Of a DNA stretch of 64,000 nucleotides, positions 18,204 through 27,275 are shown piece by piece. Made by a program: the position numbers and the translations under genes. The stretch is from positions 1 to 64,000 of the forward strand of contig NZ_JAKVBC010000012.1 in NCBI RefSeq assembly GCF_022447245.1. Direction: 5' to 3'. The first letter of the stretch is position 1. Every line of letters starts with the position of its first letter. Under the pieces are notes generated by a model. That model did no database searches. It was not told where the DNA came from and worked only from the letters and a program-made list of their open reading frames with translations. The DNA comes from Kordia sp. (GTDB lineage: Bacteria > Bacteroidota > Bacteroidia > Flavobacteriales > Flavobacteriaceae).

Positions 18204-19955
18204 ATGAAAAAACTGCTATTCATTTTTTGTATTTCTATTTATATTTCATGCAATTCTGAAAAGAAAGAAATAAAAACTACCTACGATTTCACTACTATTT
18301 TTGAAAAATCAGGAGGAACACAAACACCAACCTATCCTGAAGTGATTACTTTTTATAAAAATTTAGCGGAACAATATGATGAAATTAATTTAGAAGCGAT
18401 CGGAAATACAGATGCTGGTAAACCTTTGCATTTAGTTACCTTTAGCCCTGATGGCAAATTTGATTTTGATGCGATTCGAAACGAGAAGACCATTTTATTA
18501 GTCAATAATGGAATTCATCCAGGAGAAAGTGATGGAATTGATGCAACAATGATGCTAATGCGCGATTTGGCTAGCGGAAAAAAAGAAGCGCCTAAAAATG
18601 TAGTTATTGCAACGATTCCGGTGTATAATATTGGTGGAAGTTTGAACCGAAACTCAGGGACAAGAGCCAATCAAAATGGTCCAGAAGCGTATGGTTTTCG
18701 TGGAAATGCCCAAAATTATGACTTGAATCGTGATTTTATAAAGTCAGATACCCGAAACGCCAAAGCTTTTGCTGAAATTTTCCACAAAGTACAACCCGAT
18801 GTTTTTGTAGATAATCATGTGAGTAATGGTGCCGATTACCAATATACTTTGACACACTTATTTACACAACATAACAAATTAGGTCATGAAGCAGGCGAAT
18901 TTCTTCATAATACTATGATGCCCGATTTGGAAACTACATTGTTAAAAAATAATTGGGACATTACGCCATATGTAAATGTTTATGGACGTACGCCTGATAG
19001 TGGATTTTCTCAATTTATGGATTCACCGCGTTATTCTACGGGATACACTACCTTATTTAACACTTTAGGTTTAATGGTTGAAACCCACATGCTAAAGCCC
19101 TATAAACCGCGTGTAGAAGGAACTTATGCATTAATGGAAGCATTGATTGAAAACATAGAAACCAAACAGCACGCAAACATTAAATCCATTCGTAAAAAAA
19201 CACACGAATCTTTTTTAAACTCCAAAACATATCCTGTGCAATGGACATTAGACCGCGATCAAAAGTCTGTGTTAAATTTTAAAGGGTATGAAGGTGCATT
19301 TGTGGAAAGTGAAGTCACTGGTCAAAAGCGATTGAAATATGACAAAACAAAACCTTTTACAAAAGAGGTTGATTATTTTAATTTTTTCAAGACCACCAAA
19401 GAAGTTGTTGTTCCAAAGGCATATGTAATTCCGCAAGGGTGGCACAACATCATAGAGCTTTTACAACTAAACAATGTTACCCTAAATACAATTCAAAACG
19501 ATACTCTTATTGATGTAGAAGTCTACCATATCAAAGATTTTGAAACTTATACAAATCCGTTTGAAGGACATTATACACATTACAACACAGAAGTAACTAA
19601 GAACTTGCAAAAAATAGGTTTCAAACAAGGTGACTTCATCGTAAACACAGACCAAGTTGCATTCCGTTATTTGCTAGAAACACTAGAACCTGAAGCTGTT
19701 GACTCGTTTTTTAATTGGAATTTCTTTGATACTATTTTACAACAAAAAGAAGGTTTTTCTGCCTATGTATTTGAAGATGAAGCCAAAGAATTATTGGAAA
19801 AAAATCCTGATTGGAAGTCTGAGTTTGAAACATTAAAAGCTAGAGATAAAGAATTTGCAAAGAGTGCTTCACAGCAATTACGATGGATTTACAAAAAATC
19901 AAATCATTACGAAAAAGCACATTTACGCTATCCTATTTTTAGAATTCTTAAATAA
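18204..19955 (+). CDS. M14-family zinc carboxypeptidase lipoprotein
   Basis: 583 aa. The lipoprotein signal ends at Cys16 (MKKLLFIFCISIYISC), so it is probably anchored in the periplasm or outer membrane. The zinc site is intact: His105 and Glu108 in NGIHPGESDG, His205 in VDNHVSNG, and catalytic Glu293 in GLMVETHML. The substrate-binding RNQNG-like segment appears as RANQNGPEAYG, and NYDLNRDF follows. M14 enzymes remove C-terminal residues from peptides. The last 250 aa form an extra C-terminal region of unknown role. Confidence 0.9.
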   Translation: MKKLLFIFCISIYISCNSEKKEIKTTYDFTTIFEKSGGTQTPTYPEVITFYKNLAEQYDEINLEAIGNTDAGKPLHLVTFSPDGKFDFDAIRNEKTILLVNNGIHPGESDGIDATMMLMRDLASGKKEAPKNVVIATIPVYNIGGSLNRNSGTRANQNGPEAYGFRGNAQNYDLNRDFIKSDTRNAKAFAEIFHKVQPDVFVDNHVSNGADYQYTLTHLFTQHNKLGHEAGEFLHNTMMPDLETTLLKNNWDITPYVNVYGRTPDSGFSQFMDSPRYSTGYTTLFNTLGLMVETHMLKPYKPRVEGTYALMEALIENIETKQHANIKSIRKKTHESFLNSKTYPVQWTLDRDQKSVLNFKGYEGAFVESEVTGQKRLKYDKTKPFTKEVDYFNFFKTTKEVVVPKAYVIPQGWHNIIELLQLNNVTLNTIQNDTLIDVEVYHIKDFETYTNPFEGHYTHYNTEVTKNLQKIGFKQGDFIVNTDQVAFRYLLETLEPEAVDSFFNWNFFDTILQQKEGFSAYVFEDEAKELLEKNPDWKSEFETLKARDKEFAKSASQQLRWIYKKSNHYEKAHLRYPIFRILK

Positions 19956-20012
19956 TTTGTTCTGTGTATATATTTTTTGATTTGTACACTGAACGGATCC
20001 GAAGTGTACAGA

Positions 20013-20594
20013 TTAGAATAACAACTTTATATTTTCATAAGAATTTTCAAGTGCTATTTTAGCATCTGCATCATTTTTCCAAACAACTTCCATAATATCC
20101 TCTTCAAATTGAGGAAGTAGCTCACCATCATACGCAGTTTTCATTTGATACCAATGTGTGAGTTTTAAGCGATATTCACCATTTCGTCTGAAAATATGAT
20201 AGGTTTGCATTAAAAAATCTGTAATCTCCAAATTTTTCACTCCTGTTTCTTCTTCCACTTCTCTAATGGCAGTTTCTTCAATTTTTTCACCTTTTTCGGT
20301 TTTTCCTTTTGGCAAATCCCACTTTCCATTTCTAAAAATAAACAAGGTTTCGCCTTTATCATTTTTCACCAAACCTCCCGCCGCTTCTACCAAAGGCAGC
20401 TTCGTACATAGTAAAGGAAGTAATTCTTCCCCATTATCGTCATAAAGTATCGCTTTATCTATTTTCCCAGCGTTCAATCTTCCTATAAGCCACTCTAAAT
20501 CAACATCTTTTAATAAATAAATGTCGGAAATTTCACTCTTTTGAACTTCATTTGATAGAATAATAAGCTTCTCATTGATAAAAACTTTATACAT
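20013..20594 (-). CDS. NUDIX hydrolase
   Basis: 193 aa from the ATG at 20594 (MYKVFINEKLIIL); another ATG at 20600 adds 2 aa. Longer reading to 20729 runs into pyrE and is rejected. The N-terminal 65 aa precede a Nudix domain with box GKTEKGEKIEETAIREVEEE-TGV (all catalytic positions present). It hydrolyses a nucleoside diphosphate linked to another moiety; the substrate is unknown. The start is back to back with pyrE: only 7 bp (or 1 bp) separate the two ATGs, so each promoter must lie inside the other gene or the messages are nearly leaderless. Confidence 0.9.
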   Translation of the reverse strand: MYKVFINEKLIILSNEVQKSEISDIYLLKDVDLEWLIGRLNAGKIDKAILYDDNGEELLPLLCTKLPLVEAAGGLVKNDKGETLFIFRNGKWDLPKGKTEKGEKIEETAIREVEEETGVKNLEITDFLMQTYHIFRRNGEYRLKLTHWYQMKTAYDGELLPQFEEDIMEVVWKNDADAKIALENSYENIKLLF

Positions 20595-20597
20595 TTG
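20590..20597 (+). promoter_or_regulatory. Probable -7 element of pyrE, overlapping the NUDIX start codon
   Basis: TACATTTG matches TAnnTTTG and ends 4 bp before the pyrE ATG (20602), which would put transcription initiation at or next to the start codon. TTG at 20575-20577 is only 12 bp upstream, shorter than the usual spacing, so the -33 part is unconvincing. Confidence 0.45.
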
Positions 20598-20601
20598 CAT
20601 T

Positions 20602-21246
20602 ATGATTTTTGATAAGAATACAGCTAAAAAGACTGCCGAATTATTGTTGCAAATTAACGCAATTAAATTACAACCACAAGAACCTTTTACATGGGCATCA
20701 GGTTGGAAATCGCCAATATACTGTGACAATAGAATTACTTTATCGTTCCCACCGATACGAAATTACCTGAGAGAACAGTTTGCAAAACACATTGATAAAG
20801 AATACGGAAAGCCTGATGTTATTGCTGGTGTGGCTACTGGCGCTATTGGAATTGGAATTTTAGTAGCTGAATATTTAGGAGTTCCTTTTGTGTATGTAAG
20901 ACCAGAAGCTAAAAAGCACGGGCGACAAAATCAAATTGAAGGATTAATTCAAAAAGGACAAAATGTTGTCGTGGTAGAAGATTTGATTAGCACAGGAAAA
21001 AGTAGTTTAAATGCCGTTAAAGCATTAGATGCGGCTGAGGTAAATGTAAAAGGAATGGTTGCCATTTTTTCGTATAATTTTGATATTTCTAAAGAAAATT
21101 TTGAAAATGCTAGTGTCAATTTACATACCTTAAGCAACTACGAAAATCTTTTAGAACAAGCCTTAGACACCAATTATATTACTTCCGCAGAACTAGAGAC
21201 CTTGCAAAATTGGCGAAAAGATCCTGCAAATTGGAATGCTAATTGA
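20602..21246 (+). CDS. pyrE: Orotate phosphoribosyltransferase
   Basis: 214 aa. The start at 20602 (MIFDKNTAKKTAELLLQI) is chosen over the in-frame TTG at 20575 because family members begin here. Visible motifs: FTWASGWKSPIYCDNR near residue 32, GVATGAIGIG, VRPEAKKHGRQNQIEG and the PRPP-binding loop VVVVEDLISTGKSSLNAV. It forms OMP from orotate and PRPP in pyrimidine synthesis. The next gene (SRPBCC) starts 24 nt later. Confidence 0.95.
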   Translation: MIFDKNTAKKTAELLLQINAIKLQPQEPFTWASGWKSPIYCDNRITLSFPPIRNYLREQFAKHIDKEYGKPDVIAGVATGAIGIGILVAEYLGVPFVYVRPEAKKHGRQNQIEGLIQKGQNVVVVEDLISTGKSSLNAVKALDAAEVNVKGMVAIFSYNFDISKENFENASVNLHTLSNYENLLEQALDTNYITSAELETLQNWRKDPANWNAN

Positions 21247-21269
21247 TTAATTACTGAAATATAACAACA

Positions 21270-21662
21270 ATGAACATAGAAAGCCCAAAAGTAAGCGTAA
21301 ACAAATCTCCTCAAGAGCTTTACGATTTTTTGACGAATGTTGAAAATTTTGAAAAATTAATGCCTGAAAACATTAGTAAATTTGAAGTTTTAGCAGAAGG
21401 AAAATTCCTTTTTGCCCTAAAAGGAATGCCAGAAATTATATTAAAATTAAAAGAAAGCACACCAAATAGCAAAGTTGTTTTAGGTGCCGCTTCTGATAAA
21501 TTACCTTTTACACTTATTGGAAACATTCAGGAAACTGGAGAAGGAAAAAGTGACGCACAATTAGTGTTTGAAGGGAAATTTAATCCAATGATGTCTATGA
21601 TGATCAAAGGACCAATTAGCAAATTCGTGAATACACTCGCTGAGAATATGAGTAAATTATAA
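21270..21662 (+). CDS. SRPBCC-family (START-like) protein
   Basis: 130 aa, cytoplasmic. It begins MNIESPKVSVNKSPQELYDFL, the N-terminal strand and helix of the Bet v 1/START fold, continues with NFEKLMPENISKFEV and ends in the long amphipathic helix (MMSMMIKGPISKFVNTLAENMSKL). Such proteins bind hydrophobic ligands; the ligand is unknown. It is probably co-transcribed with pyrE and is followed by a strong terminator. Confidence 0.82.
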   Translation: MNIESPKVSVNKSPQELYDFLTNVENFEKLMPENISKFEVLAEGKFLFALKGMPEIILKLKESTPNSKVVLGAASDKLPFTLIGNIQETGEGKSDAQLVFEGKFNPMMSMMIKGPISKFVNTLAENMSKL

Positions 21663-21686
21663 TTTAATAAGATATAGTATCCTTTT

Positions 21687-21726
21687 AAAAGCTGAATGAG
21701 TGAAATCTTATTCAGCTTTTTTGTTT
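21687..21726 (+). terminator. Terminator after pyrE-SRPBCC
   Basis: AAAAGCTGAAT (21687-21697) pairs with ATTCAGCTTTT (21710-21720), followed by a T run. Confidence 0.9.
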
Positions 21727-21799
21727 TATCAATTTTATATTTCTTTAGGATAAATTCGTTGCTAAGGTATCAGGATACATTCCCTTATTATAACGATGT

Positions 21800-21860
21800 T
21801 GTCATGATTCGTCTTTGCGAAACACAATCGTGAAAATATCATGCTTCAAAGAACGAATAC
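21800..21860. repeat. Degenerate copy of a dispersed intergenic repeat
   Basis: The stretch with GATTCGTCTTTGCGAAAC resembles, in reverse orientation, the CTCGCAAAGACGAATC stretches near 41975-41990 and 42225-42243. It fills most of the 279-bp gap between the SRPBCC gene and birA (21663-21941). Confidence 0.5.
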
Positions 21861-21941
21861 GTAGTACGACAAACAAATTGCTACGTCTTTTTGCTTCTAG
21901 CAAAGACCTATCTAACATGTCTAAAAGCAAAGCAAGTCTAA

Positions 21942-22673
21942 CTAATACATCAACTTAATTTCTTTCAAATCATAAGCTGCCACAATCTCATCTTCTAGGA
22001 GCACATTGAGTTTTCCATCTTCGGCAACACCCTGAATAAAGCCCATAAAAAACTCACCATTGATATTTTGAAAAGTAGAAGGTTTATTTTTTCTAAATAA
22101 CAAAGATTCATATTCTAACTTAAGTGTTTCAAGAAAACGTTCTGTAATCAAAGCTGCATATTTTTTTAATTGTGTAGCAATATGAAACATCACTTCATCT
22201 AAGTCAAAATGAATTCCTGTAATTTCTTTTAAGGAAGAAGCGTTTAAATTTATATCAAAATCTGTCTGATTCACATTCAAGCCAATTCCGATAATAGCTG
22301 CTGTCATTTTGCTATTTTGTATGACATTTTCAATTAAAATTCCACATATTTTTTGATTCTCTGACAAAATGTCGTTTGGCCATTTAATCGCCAATTTAGG
22401 AATTTGAAAATGCTTTAATGCGTTATAAATTGCCAATGAAGTGGCCATACTGATGTAGAATTGTTCTTCATTTTCCAAACAAGAAACCTTTTTAAACACA
22501 CTAAACGTAAGGTTTTTACCTTTTTCGGAAATCCACTTCGTCCCCATTTGACCTTTCCCAGAAGTTTGAGTTGCAGCAGTGACTATTGTAAAATCATCTA
22601 ATTTTTCATCCAAACTAAGCTGTCGTAAGTAAGTGTTTGTTGAATCAATGGCATCAAGTTTGATTATTTTCAT
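21942..22673 (-). CDS. birA: Biotin--[acetyl-CoA-carboxylase] ligase
   Basis: 243 aa, catalytic domain only: no N-terminal helix-turn-helix, so no repressor role is expected. It begins MKIIKLDAIDSTNTYLRQL, followed by the biotinyl-AMP loop (TSGKGQMGTKWISEKGKNLTFSV), the LAIKWPNDIL segment and IGIGLNVNQ. It attaches biotin to the carboxyl carrier protein. Divergent from rsfS with 92 bp between the starts. Confidence 0.93.
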   Translation of the reverse strand: MKIIKLDAIDSTNTYLRQLSLDEKLDDFTIVTAATQTSGKGQMGTKWISEKGKNLTFSVFKKVSCLENEEQFYISMATSLAIYNALKHFQIPKLAIKWPNDILSENQKICGILIENVIQNSKMTAAIIGIGLNVNQTDFDINLNASSLKEITGIHFDLDEVMFHIATQLKKYAALITERFLETLKLEYESLLFRKNKPSTFQNINGEFFMGFIQGVAEDGKLNVLLEDEIVAAYDLKEIKLMY

Positions 22674-22714
22674 CGTATATTTAAAAAACTTTAGATATTC
22701 TTATGATAAAGGAG

Positions 22715-22745
22715 TTACAAATAACATTTAAAAGTAATACTTTTG
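22715..22745 (+). promoter_or_regulatory. Bacteroidota-type promoter for rsfS-ftsH
   Basis: TTAC (22715-22718), a 19-bp spacer and TACTTTTG (22738-22745) approximate TTG-N19-TAnnTTTG, 20 bp before the rsfS ATG. Confidence 0.5.
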
Positions 22746-22765
22746 TATAAAATATAAATAATTGA

Positions 22766-23137
22766 ATGACAAAAACTAAGGTAAGCACTGATCAATTGAT
22801 TACAGGCATCATAAAAGGGATAGAAGAAGTAAAAGGAAATGATATCACCATCTTAGACTTACGCGAAATAGACAATACAGTTTGTGACTACTTTATCATA
22901 TGCAATGGTACCTCTAATACTCAAGTAAATGCCATTGTAGGTTCAGTTCAAAAAATGGTTAGTAAAGAACTTAAGGACAAACCTTGGCACATAGAAGGTG
23001 CAGAAAATGCTGAATGGGTACTAATGGATTATGTAAACGTGGTAGTACATGTATTCCAAAAGCACATACGAGAGTTTTATGACATCGAAGGACTTTGGGG
23101 AGATGCTAAAGTAACTTCTATTCAAGCAAATTATTAA
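22766..23137 (+). CDS. rsfS: Ribosome silencing factor
   Basis: 123 aa, RsfS/Iojap family. Visible: ITILDLREIDNTVCDYFIICNGTSNTQVNAI and the C-terminal KPWHIEGAENAEWVLMDYVNVVVHVF with the conserved E-G and W-x-L-x-D-Y. It binds ribosomal protein L14 (uL14) and blocks subunit joining when nutrients are low. It is placed 18 nt upstream of ftsH, a common Bacteroidota pairing. Confidence 0.94.
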   Translation: MTKTKVSTDQLITGIIKGIEEVKGNDITILDLREIDNTVCDYFIICNGTSNTQVNAIVGSVQKMVSKELKDKPWHIEGAENAEWVLMDYVNVVVHVFQKHIREFYDIEGLWGDAKVTSIQANY

Positions 23138-23155
23138 AAATTACATTTTAATTTA

Positions 23156-25093
23156 ATGGCAAGAGACAACAATAACATGACAAAAAAACCGAAGTTTAGT
23201 CCATATTGGATTTATGGTTTAATCGGAGTTTTTCTCCTTTTCTTAATACTTTCTAATGATTCTGGATCTGCTGATAAAGTAAGTTTTTCAAAATTTAAAG
23301 AACTTGTTCAGTACAATGATATTAAGAAAATTGAGGTTGTAACAAATACAAAAGAAGCGCGCATCTATTTAAAAGATGGCGCAGATGATAAAGATATTTA
23401 CAAAGGAATTCTCAATAGAAGATCCGGTATTTTCATGATGGGTGATAATCCTGATTTTTCAATCAGATACTTAAACCTTGAAAATTTTGAAAATTTTCTA
23501 AACCAAGTAAAAGAAAAAGAGAAGTTAGACTTTGAAATTGCTTCCGATCAGCAAGACAATACCATTTCTAGCTTTATTTTTAGCATTTTACCCTTTGTAT
23601 TAATCATTGGAGTTTGGATTTTCATTATGCGTAGAATGTCTGGTGGAGCCGCTGGCGGTGGAGGCGGACAGATATTCAATATTGGAAAATCGAAAGCAAA
23701 ACTATTTGATGAAAAAACAGATATGAAAACATCGTTTAAAGATGTAGCTGGATTGGAAGGAGCAAAAGAAGAAGTACAAGAAATTGTTGACTTCTTAAAG
23801 AATCCTGAAAAATATACTTCTCTAGGTGGAAAAATTCCAAAAGGAGCTTTATTAGTAGGACCTCCAGGAACCGGTAAAACATTATTAGCAAAAGCAGTAG
23901 CTGGAGAAGCAAAGGTACCTTTTTTCTCCCTTTCAGGTTCTGATTTCGTAGAAATGTTTGTAGGAGTTGGTGCTTCGAGAGTACGTGACTTGTTTAAACA
24001 AGCCAAAGAAAAATCGCCTGCAATTATCTTTATTGATGAAATTGACGCAATTGGCCGTGCACGTGGAAAAAATAATTTTACAGGTTCTAACGACGAACGT
24101 GAAAATACATTAAACCAGTTATTAACTGAAATGGATGGTTTTGGTACCAATACAAACGTTATTGTAATGGCAGCAACCAACCGTGCAGACATTTTAGATA
24201 AAGCCTTGATGCGTGCTGGTCGTTTTGACAGACAGATTTATGTAGATTTACCAGACATTAGAGAGCGTAAAGAAATCTTTGAAGTACATTTAAAGCCACT
24301 TAAAAAAGCTGATAACTTAGATACTGACTTTTTATCAAAACAAACACCAGGTTTCTCTGGAGCAGATATCGCCAATGTTTGTAACGAAGCTGCTTTAATT
24401 GCTGCTAGAAAAGGAAAGAAAGCGGTTGAAAAGCAAGATTTCTTAGATGCTGTTGATAGAATTGTAGGTGGACTAGAGAAGAAAAATAAAATCATTACAC
24501 CACAAGAAAAGAAAACAGTTGCCTTCCATGAAGCAGGACACGCTACAGTAAGTTGGTTATTGCAATATGCTGCTCCGTTGGTAAAAGTTACCATTGTCCC
24601 TAGAGGTCAGTCCTTAGGAGCTGCTTGGTATTTACCAGAAGAACGTATGTTGGTACGTACAGAACAAATGCTAGATGAAATGTGTGCTACTTTAGGAGGA
24701 CGTGCTGCCGAAAAAGTAATATTTAACAAGATTTCTACTGGAGCGTTAAGCGATTTGGAAAAAGTAACCAAACAAGCCCGCGCCATGGTAACTGTATATG
24801 GTTTGAATGAAAAAATTGGAAACTTGACGTACTACGATTCAAGTGGCAACGACAACGGTTTCTCTAAACCATATAGTGAAGAAACCGCAAAGACCATAGA
24901 CGAAGAAATCTCTAAAATTGTAGAAAATCAATACGATAGAGCACTTCAAATATTAGAGCAAAATAAAGATAAGTTAACAAAGCTTGCGGAATTACTTTTA
25001 GAAAAAGAAGTTATTTTTAAAGATGACTTGGAGGGAATTTTCGGCGAGAGACCGTTTTCAAAATCTGACAGTGCAGATGATTCAGAAGAGTAA
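23156..25093 (+). CDS. ftsH: ATP-dependent zinc metalloprotease FtsH
   Basis: 645 aa. Two membrane segments (WIYGLIGVFLLFLILS and SFIFSILPFVLIIGVWIFIM) flank a periplasmic domain; a Gly-rich linker (GGAAGGGGGQ) leads to the AAA+ domain with Walker A GPPGTGKT (235-242), Walker B IIFIDEIDAIG, the SRH with NRADILDKALMRAGRFDRQ, and the M41 protease domain with HEAGH (His458). It degrades membrane and regulatory proteins, including LpxC in some bacteria. All catalytic residues are present. A strong terminator follows. Confidence 0.97.
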   Translation: MARDNNNMTKKPKFSPYWIYGLIGVFLLFLILSNDSGSADKVSFSKFKELVQYNDIKKIEVVTNTKEARIYLKDGADDKDIYKGILNRRSGIFMMGDNPDFSIRYLNLENFENFLNQVKEKEKLDFEIASDQQDNTISSFIFSILPFVLIIGVWIFIMRRMSGGAAGGGGGQIFNIGKSKAKLFDEKTDMKTSFKDVAGLEGAKEEVQEIVDFLKNPEKYTSLGGKIPKGALLVGPPGTGKTLLAKAVAGEAKVPFFSLSGSDFVEMFVGVGASRVRDLFKQAKEKSPAIIFIDEIDAIGRARGKNNFTGSNDERENTLNQLLTEMDGFGTNTNVIVMAATNRADILDKALMRAGRFDRQIYVDLPDIRERKEIFEVHLKPLKKADNLDTDFLSKQTPGFSGADIANVCNEAALIAARKGKKAVEKQDFLDAVDRIVGGLEKKNKIITPQEKKTVAFHEAGHATVSWLLQYAAPLVKVTIVPRGQSLGAAWYLPEERMLVRTEQMLDEMCATLGGRAAEKVIFNKISTGALSDLEKVTKQARAMVTVYGLNEKIGNLTYYDSSGNDNGFSKPYSEETAKTIDEEISKIVENQYDRALQILEQNKDKLTKLAELLLEKEVIFKDDLEGIFGERPFSKSDSADDSEE

Positions 25094-25127
25094 ATTCTGA
25101 ACTCACGAAATATTTCTCTTTAAAAAG

Positions 25128-25163
25128 TCTCGAATTATCTTTAGTATAATTCGAGATTTTTTA
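25128..25163 (+). terminator. Terminator after ftsH
   Basis: TCTCGAATTAT (25128-25138) and ATAATTCGAGA (25146-25156) form an 11-bp stem followed by TTTTTT. Confidence 0.93.
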
Positions 25164-25206
25164 TCTTTACATTAATTTTTCCAAATCATAAATTACAATT
25201 GACTCT

Positions 25207-25815
25207 ATGAGTCTTTTCAAAAAAATTTTCGGCTCCAAATCCAAACCTCAACAGGATACGAATCCTGCAGAAGAGCGCGGAAAATATATGCCACAAATTG
25301 AACTTCCTATTGACGAGCGTTTTACGATCAATTTTCGTAAAAACGGTGGGAAATTTCTATACTGTGACTCTTATACCGATGTATACGATAGCTTAGAAAG
25401 TATTCTTTTAGAAAACAACTGGGAAGAAAAAGATGTATTGTGTTTTGATAATGAACTACAAGAGCGATTTGACAATTTTGACATGAAATTTTCTCGCATT
25501 AACATGAATGCGAGCTTTTATTTGTCTGCTTGCGAATATTTAATTGCTGATAACGGTTCCATTTTAGTTTGTTCTAAACAAATTAAAGAAAAAAAGCTCA
25601 ACGACTTACCTGACAATTTTGTCATTCTGGCTACAACAAGCCAATTGGTTACTACTATTGGTGAAGGATTACGCGGTATTAAAAATAAATACAAATCTAA
25701 TATTCCAAGTAACATTACTACGATCAAGCATTTTCAAGTACAGCAAGAAAAGGACTTTTTATCGTATGGAAGTAGCTCAAAAAACTTATATTTGCTGCTC
25801 TTGGAAGACCTGTAG
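25207..25815 (+). CDS. LUD-domain protein (LutC/YkgG-like)
   Basis: 202 aa. A basic N-terminus (MSLFKKIFGSKSKPQQ) leads into a LUD domain recognisable by SACEYLIADNGSILVCSKQ and FVILATTSQLVTTIGEGL. LutC-type proteins take part in lactate oxidation, but no lutA or lutB is near, so that role is not supported. Standing between ftsH and cdsA is usual in Flavobacteriaceae. cdsA starts 1 nt after its stop. Confidence 0.82.
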   Translation: MSLFKKIFGSKSKPQQDTNPAEERGKYMPQIELPIDERFTINFRKNGGKFLYCDSYTDVYDSLESILLENNWEEKDVLCFDNELQERFDNFDMKFSRINMNASFYLSACEYLIADNGSILVCSKQIKEKKLNDLPDNFVILATTSQLVTTIGEGLRGIKNKYKSNIPSNITTIKHFQVQQEKDFLSYGSSSKNLYLLLLEDL

Positions 25816-25816
25816 A

Positions 25817-26638
25817 ATGAAAGAATTTTTAACTCGATCTTTAACTGGATTAATTTTTGTAACCCTATTAATTTGTTCAGTATATTACTCACAATCAGCT
25901 ATTTTTGCTGTATTTACCATTTTTGGTTTATTGTGTATGTATGAATTTAGCAAACTCATTGACTTAAAAGGCTTTGTTCAATATATCATCTTTTTAGTAA
26001 CGCTTAGCGTTTTTGTATTTTGGAAACAATTACAACCCGAAATAAAAATCGAGGAAGCAACACTCATTCTTTTAGTGTTTTCTATGTTTGTGTCATTATT
26101 TCTCATTCGAGATTTATTTAGTAAAAAAATAATTCCTCAGTTTGAATATAAAAAATACTTGCTTGCTACGTTTTATATGAGTAGTAGTTTTGCATTTTTA
26201 TTACTAATACCTAATGCTACAGAAACCTACGAACCATACATCATTTTAGGTAGTTTTATTCTGGTTTGGGTGAATGATTCTTTTGCATACTTAACAGGAA
26301 AAAATTTCGGAAGGCAAAAACTATTTGCGCGCATTTCGCCAAAGAAAACAGTAGAAGGATTTTTAGGCGGTTTGCTTTTTTCTTGTATTGCTAGTTATTT
26401 TATAGCTAAATTTACAGAAACTCTGAGTTTTAGCAGCTGGCTCATCATGGCAATCATCATCAGTTCTATCGGAACCATTGGTGATTTGATTCAATCAAAG
26501 TTTAAAAGACAAGCAAACGTAAAAGATAGCGGTTCTATAATGCCTGGACACGGCGGAATTTATGACCGATTGGATAGCATGATATTTTCAGCACCATTTA
26601 TTTATTTGTTTTTAAAGATATTACATTATGTTTCATAA
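25817..26638 (+). CDS. cdsA: Phosphatidate cytidylyltransferase
   Basis: 273 aa from the ATG at 25817 (MKEFLTRSLTGLIFVTLL). A longer open frame back to 25619 lies inside the LUD gene and is rejected. It has multiple membrane helices and the CdsA signature region near the C-terminus: RISPKKTVEGFLGG and IGDLIQSKFKRQANVKDSGSIMPGHGGIYDRLDS. It makes CDP-diacylglycerol, the precursor of phosphatidylethanolamine and other phospholipids. It overlaps psd by 11 nt. Confidence 0.95.
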   Translation: MKEFLTRSLTGLIFVTLLICSVYYSQSAIFAVFTIFGLLCMYEFSKLIDLKGFVQYIIFLVTLSVFVFWKQLQPEIKIEEATLILLVFSMFVSLFLIRDLFSKKIIPQFEYKKYLLATFYMSSSFAFLLLIPNATETYEPYIILGSFILVWVNDSFAYLTGKNFGRQKLFARISPKKTVEGFLGGLLFSCIASYFIAKFTETLSFSSWLIMAIIISSIGTIGDLIQSKFKRQANVKDSGSIMPGHGGIYDRLDSMIFSAPFIYLFLKILHYVS

Positions 26639-27275
26639 AGAAGGCTATAAAATTATCATTGTAACATTTATTATTGTGGCTGCTGTGGTGCTTACAGCAG
26701 ATAAAATTGATATTGCTTGGATGAAATATCTATTGCAAGGTATTGCAGTAGTATTTTTAATTTTAATTCTACAATTTTTTAGAAACCCAAAACGTGTTAC
26801 ACCTCAAAATGATGCACATGTCATTGCTCCTGTTGACGGAAAAGTGGTTGTAATTGAAGAAGTTTTTGAAAAAGAATACTTTAATGAGAAGCGCTTGCAA
26901 GTATCAATTTTCATGTCTCCAATCAATGTACATGTTACTCGTTATGCCATTGGTGGAACTGTAAAATATAGCAAATACCATCCTGGTAAATATTTAGTGG
27001 CTTGGCATCCAAAATCGTCTGAAGAAAACGAACGCACAACAATTGTGGTAGAAAATGATACGTACGGACCAATTTTATACAGACAAATTGCTGGTGCATT
27101 GGCGAGAAGAATTATAAACTATGCTGAAGAAGGCGATCAAGCTATACAAGGCGAGGATGCAGGATTTATCAAATTTGGATCACGTGTAGATTTGTTTTTA
27201 CCTTTAGATACAAATATTAACGTACAACTAAATCAAACCGTAAAAGGCGGCGTCGATGTAATTGCTATGAAATAA
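26628..27275 (+). CDS. psd: Phosphatidylserine decarboxylase family protein (short, proenzyme)
   Basis: 215 aa, the short Psd class. A membrane anchor (YKIIIVTFIIVAAVVLT, and a second hydrophobic stretch) precedes IAPVDGKVVVIEEV, VSIFMSPINVHVTRYAIGG and KYHPGKYLVAWHPKSSEENER. Self-cleavage at FGSR (Gly184/Ser185) would make the pyruvoyl group and split the chain into a 184-aa beta and a 31-aa alpha subunit. It turns phosphatidylserine into phosphatidylethanolamine, directly downstream of CdsA in the pathway. Confidence 0.93.
   Translation: MFHKEGYKIIIVTFIIVAAVVLTADKIDIAWMKYLLQGIAVVFLILILQFFRNPKRVTPQNDAHVIAPVDGKVVVIEEVFEKEYFNEKRLQVSIFMSPINVHVTRYAIGGTVKYSKYHPGKYLVAWHPKSSEENERTTIVVENDTYGPILYRQIAGALARRIINYAEEGDQAIQGEDAGFIKFGSRVDLFLPLDTNINVQLNQTVKGGVDVIAMK

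Noticed and set aside
20602-20729. N-terminal extension of the NUDIX protein to 20729
   Set aside because: Lies within the pyrE coding region and adds a non-Nudix segment; the ATG at 20594 fits better.
23548-24192. 214-codon minus-strand ORF
   Set aside because: Antisense shadow of ftsH; Ser/Pro-rich low-complexity translation.
25619-25816. N-terminal extension of CdsA to 25619
   Set aside because: Lies inside the LUD gene; CdsA-like sequence begins at 25817.
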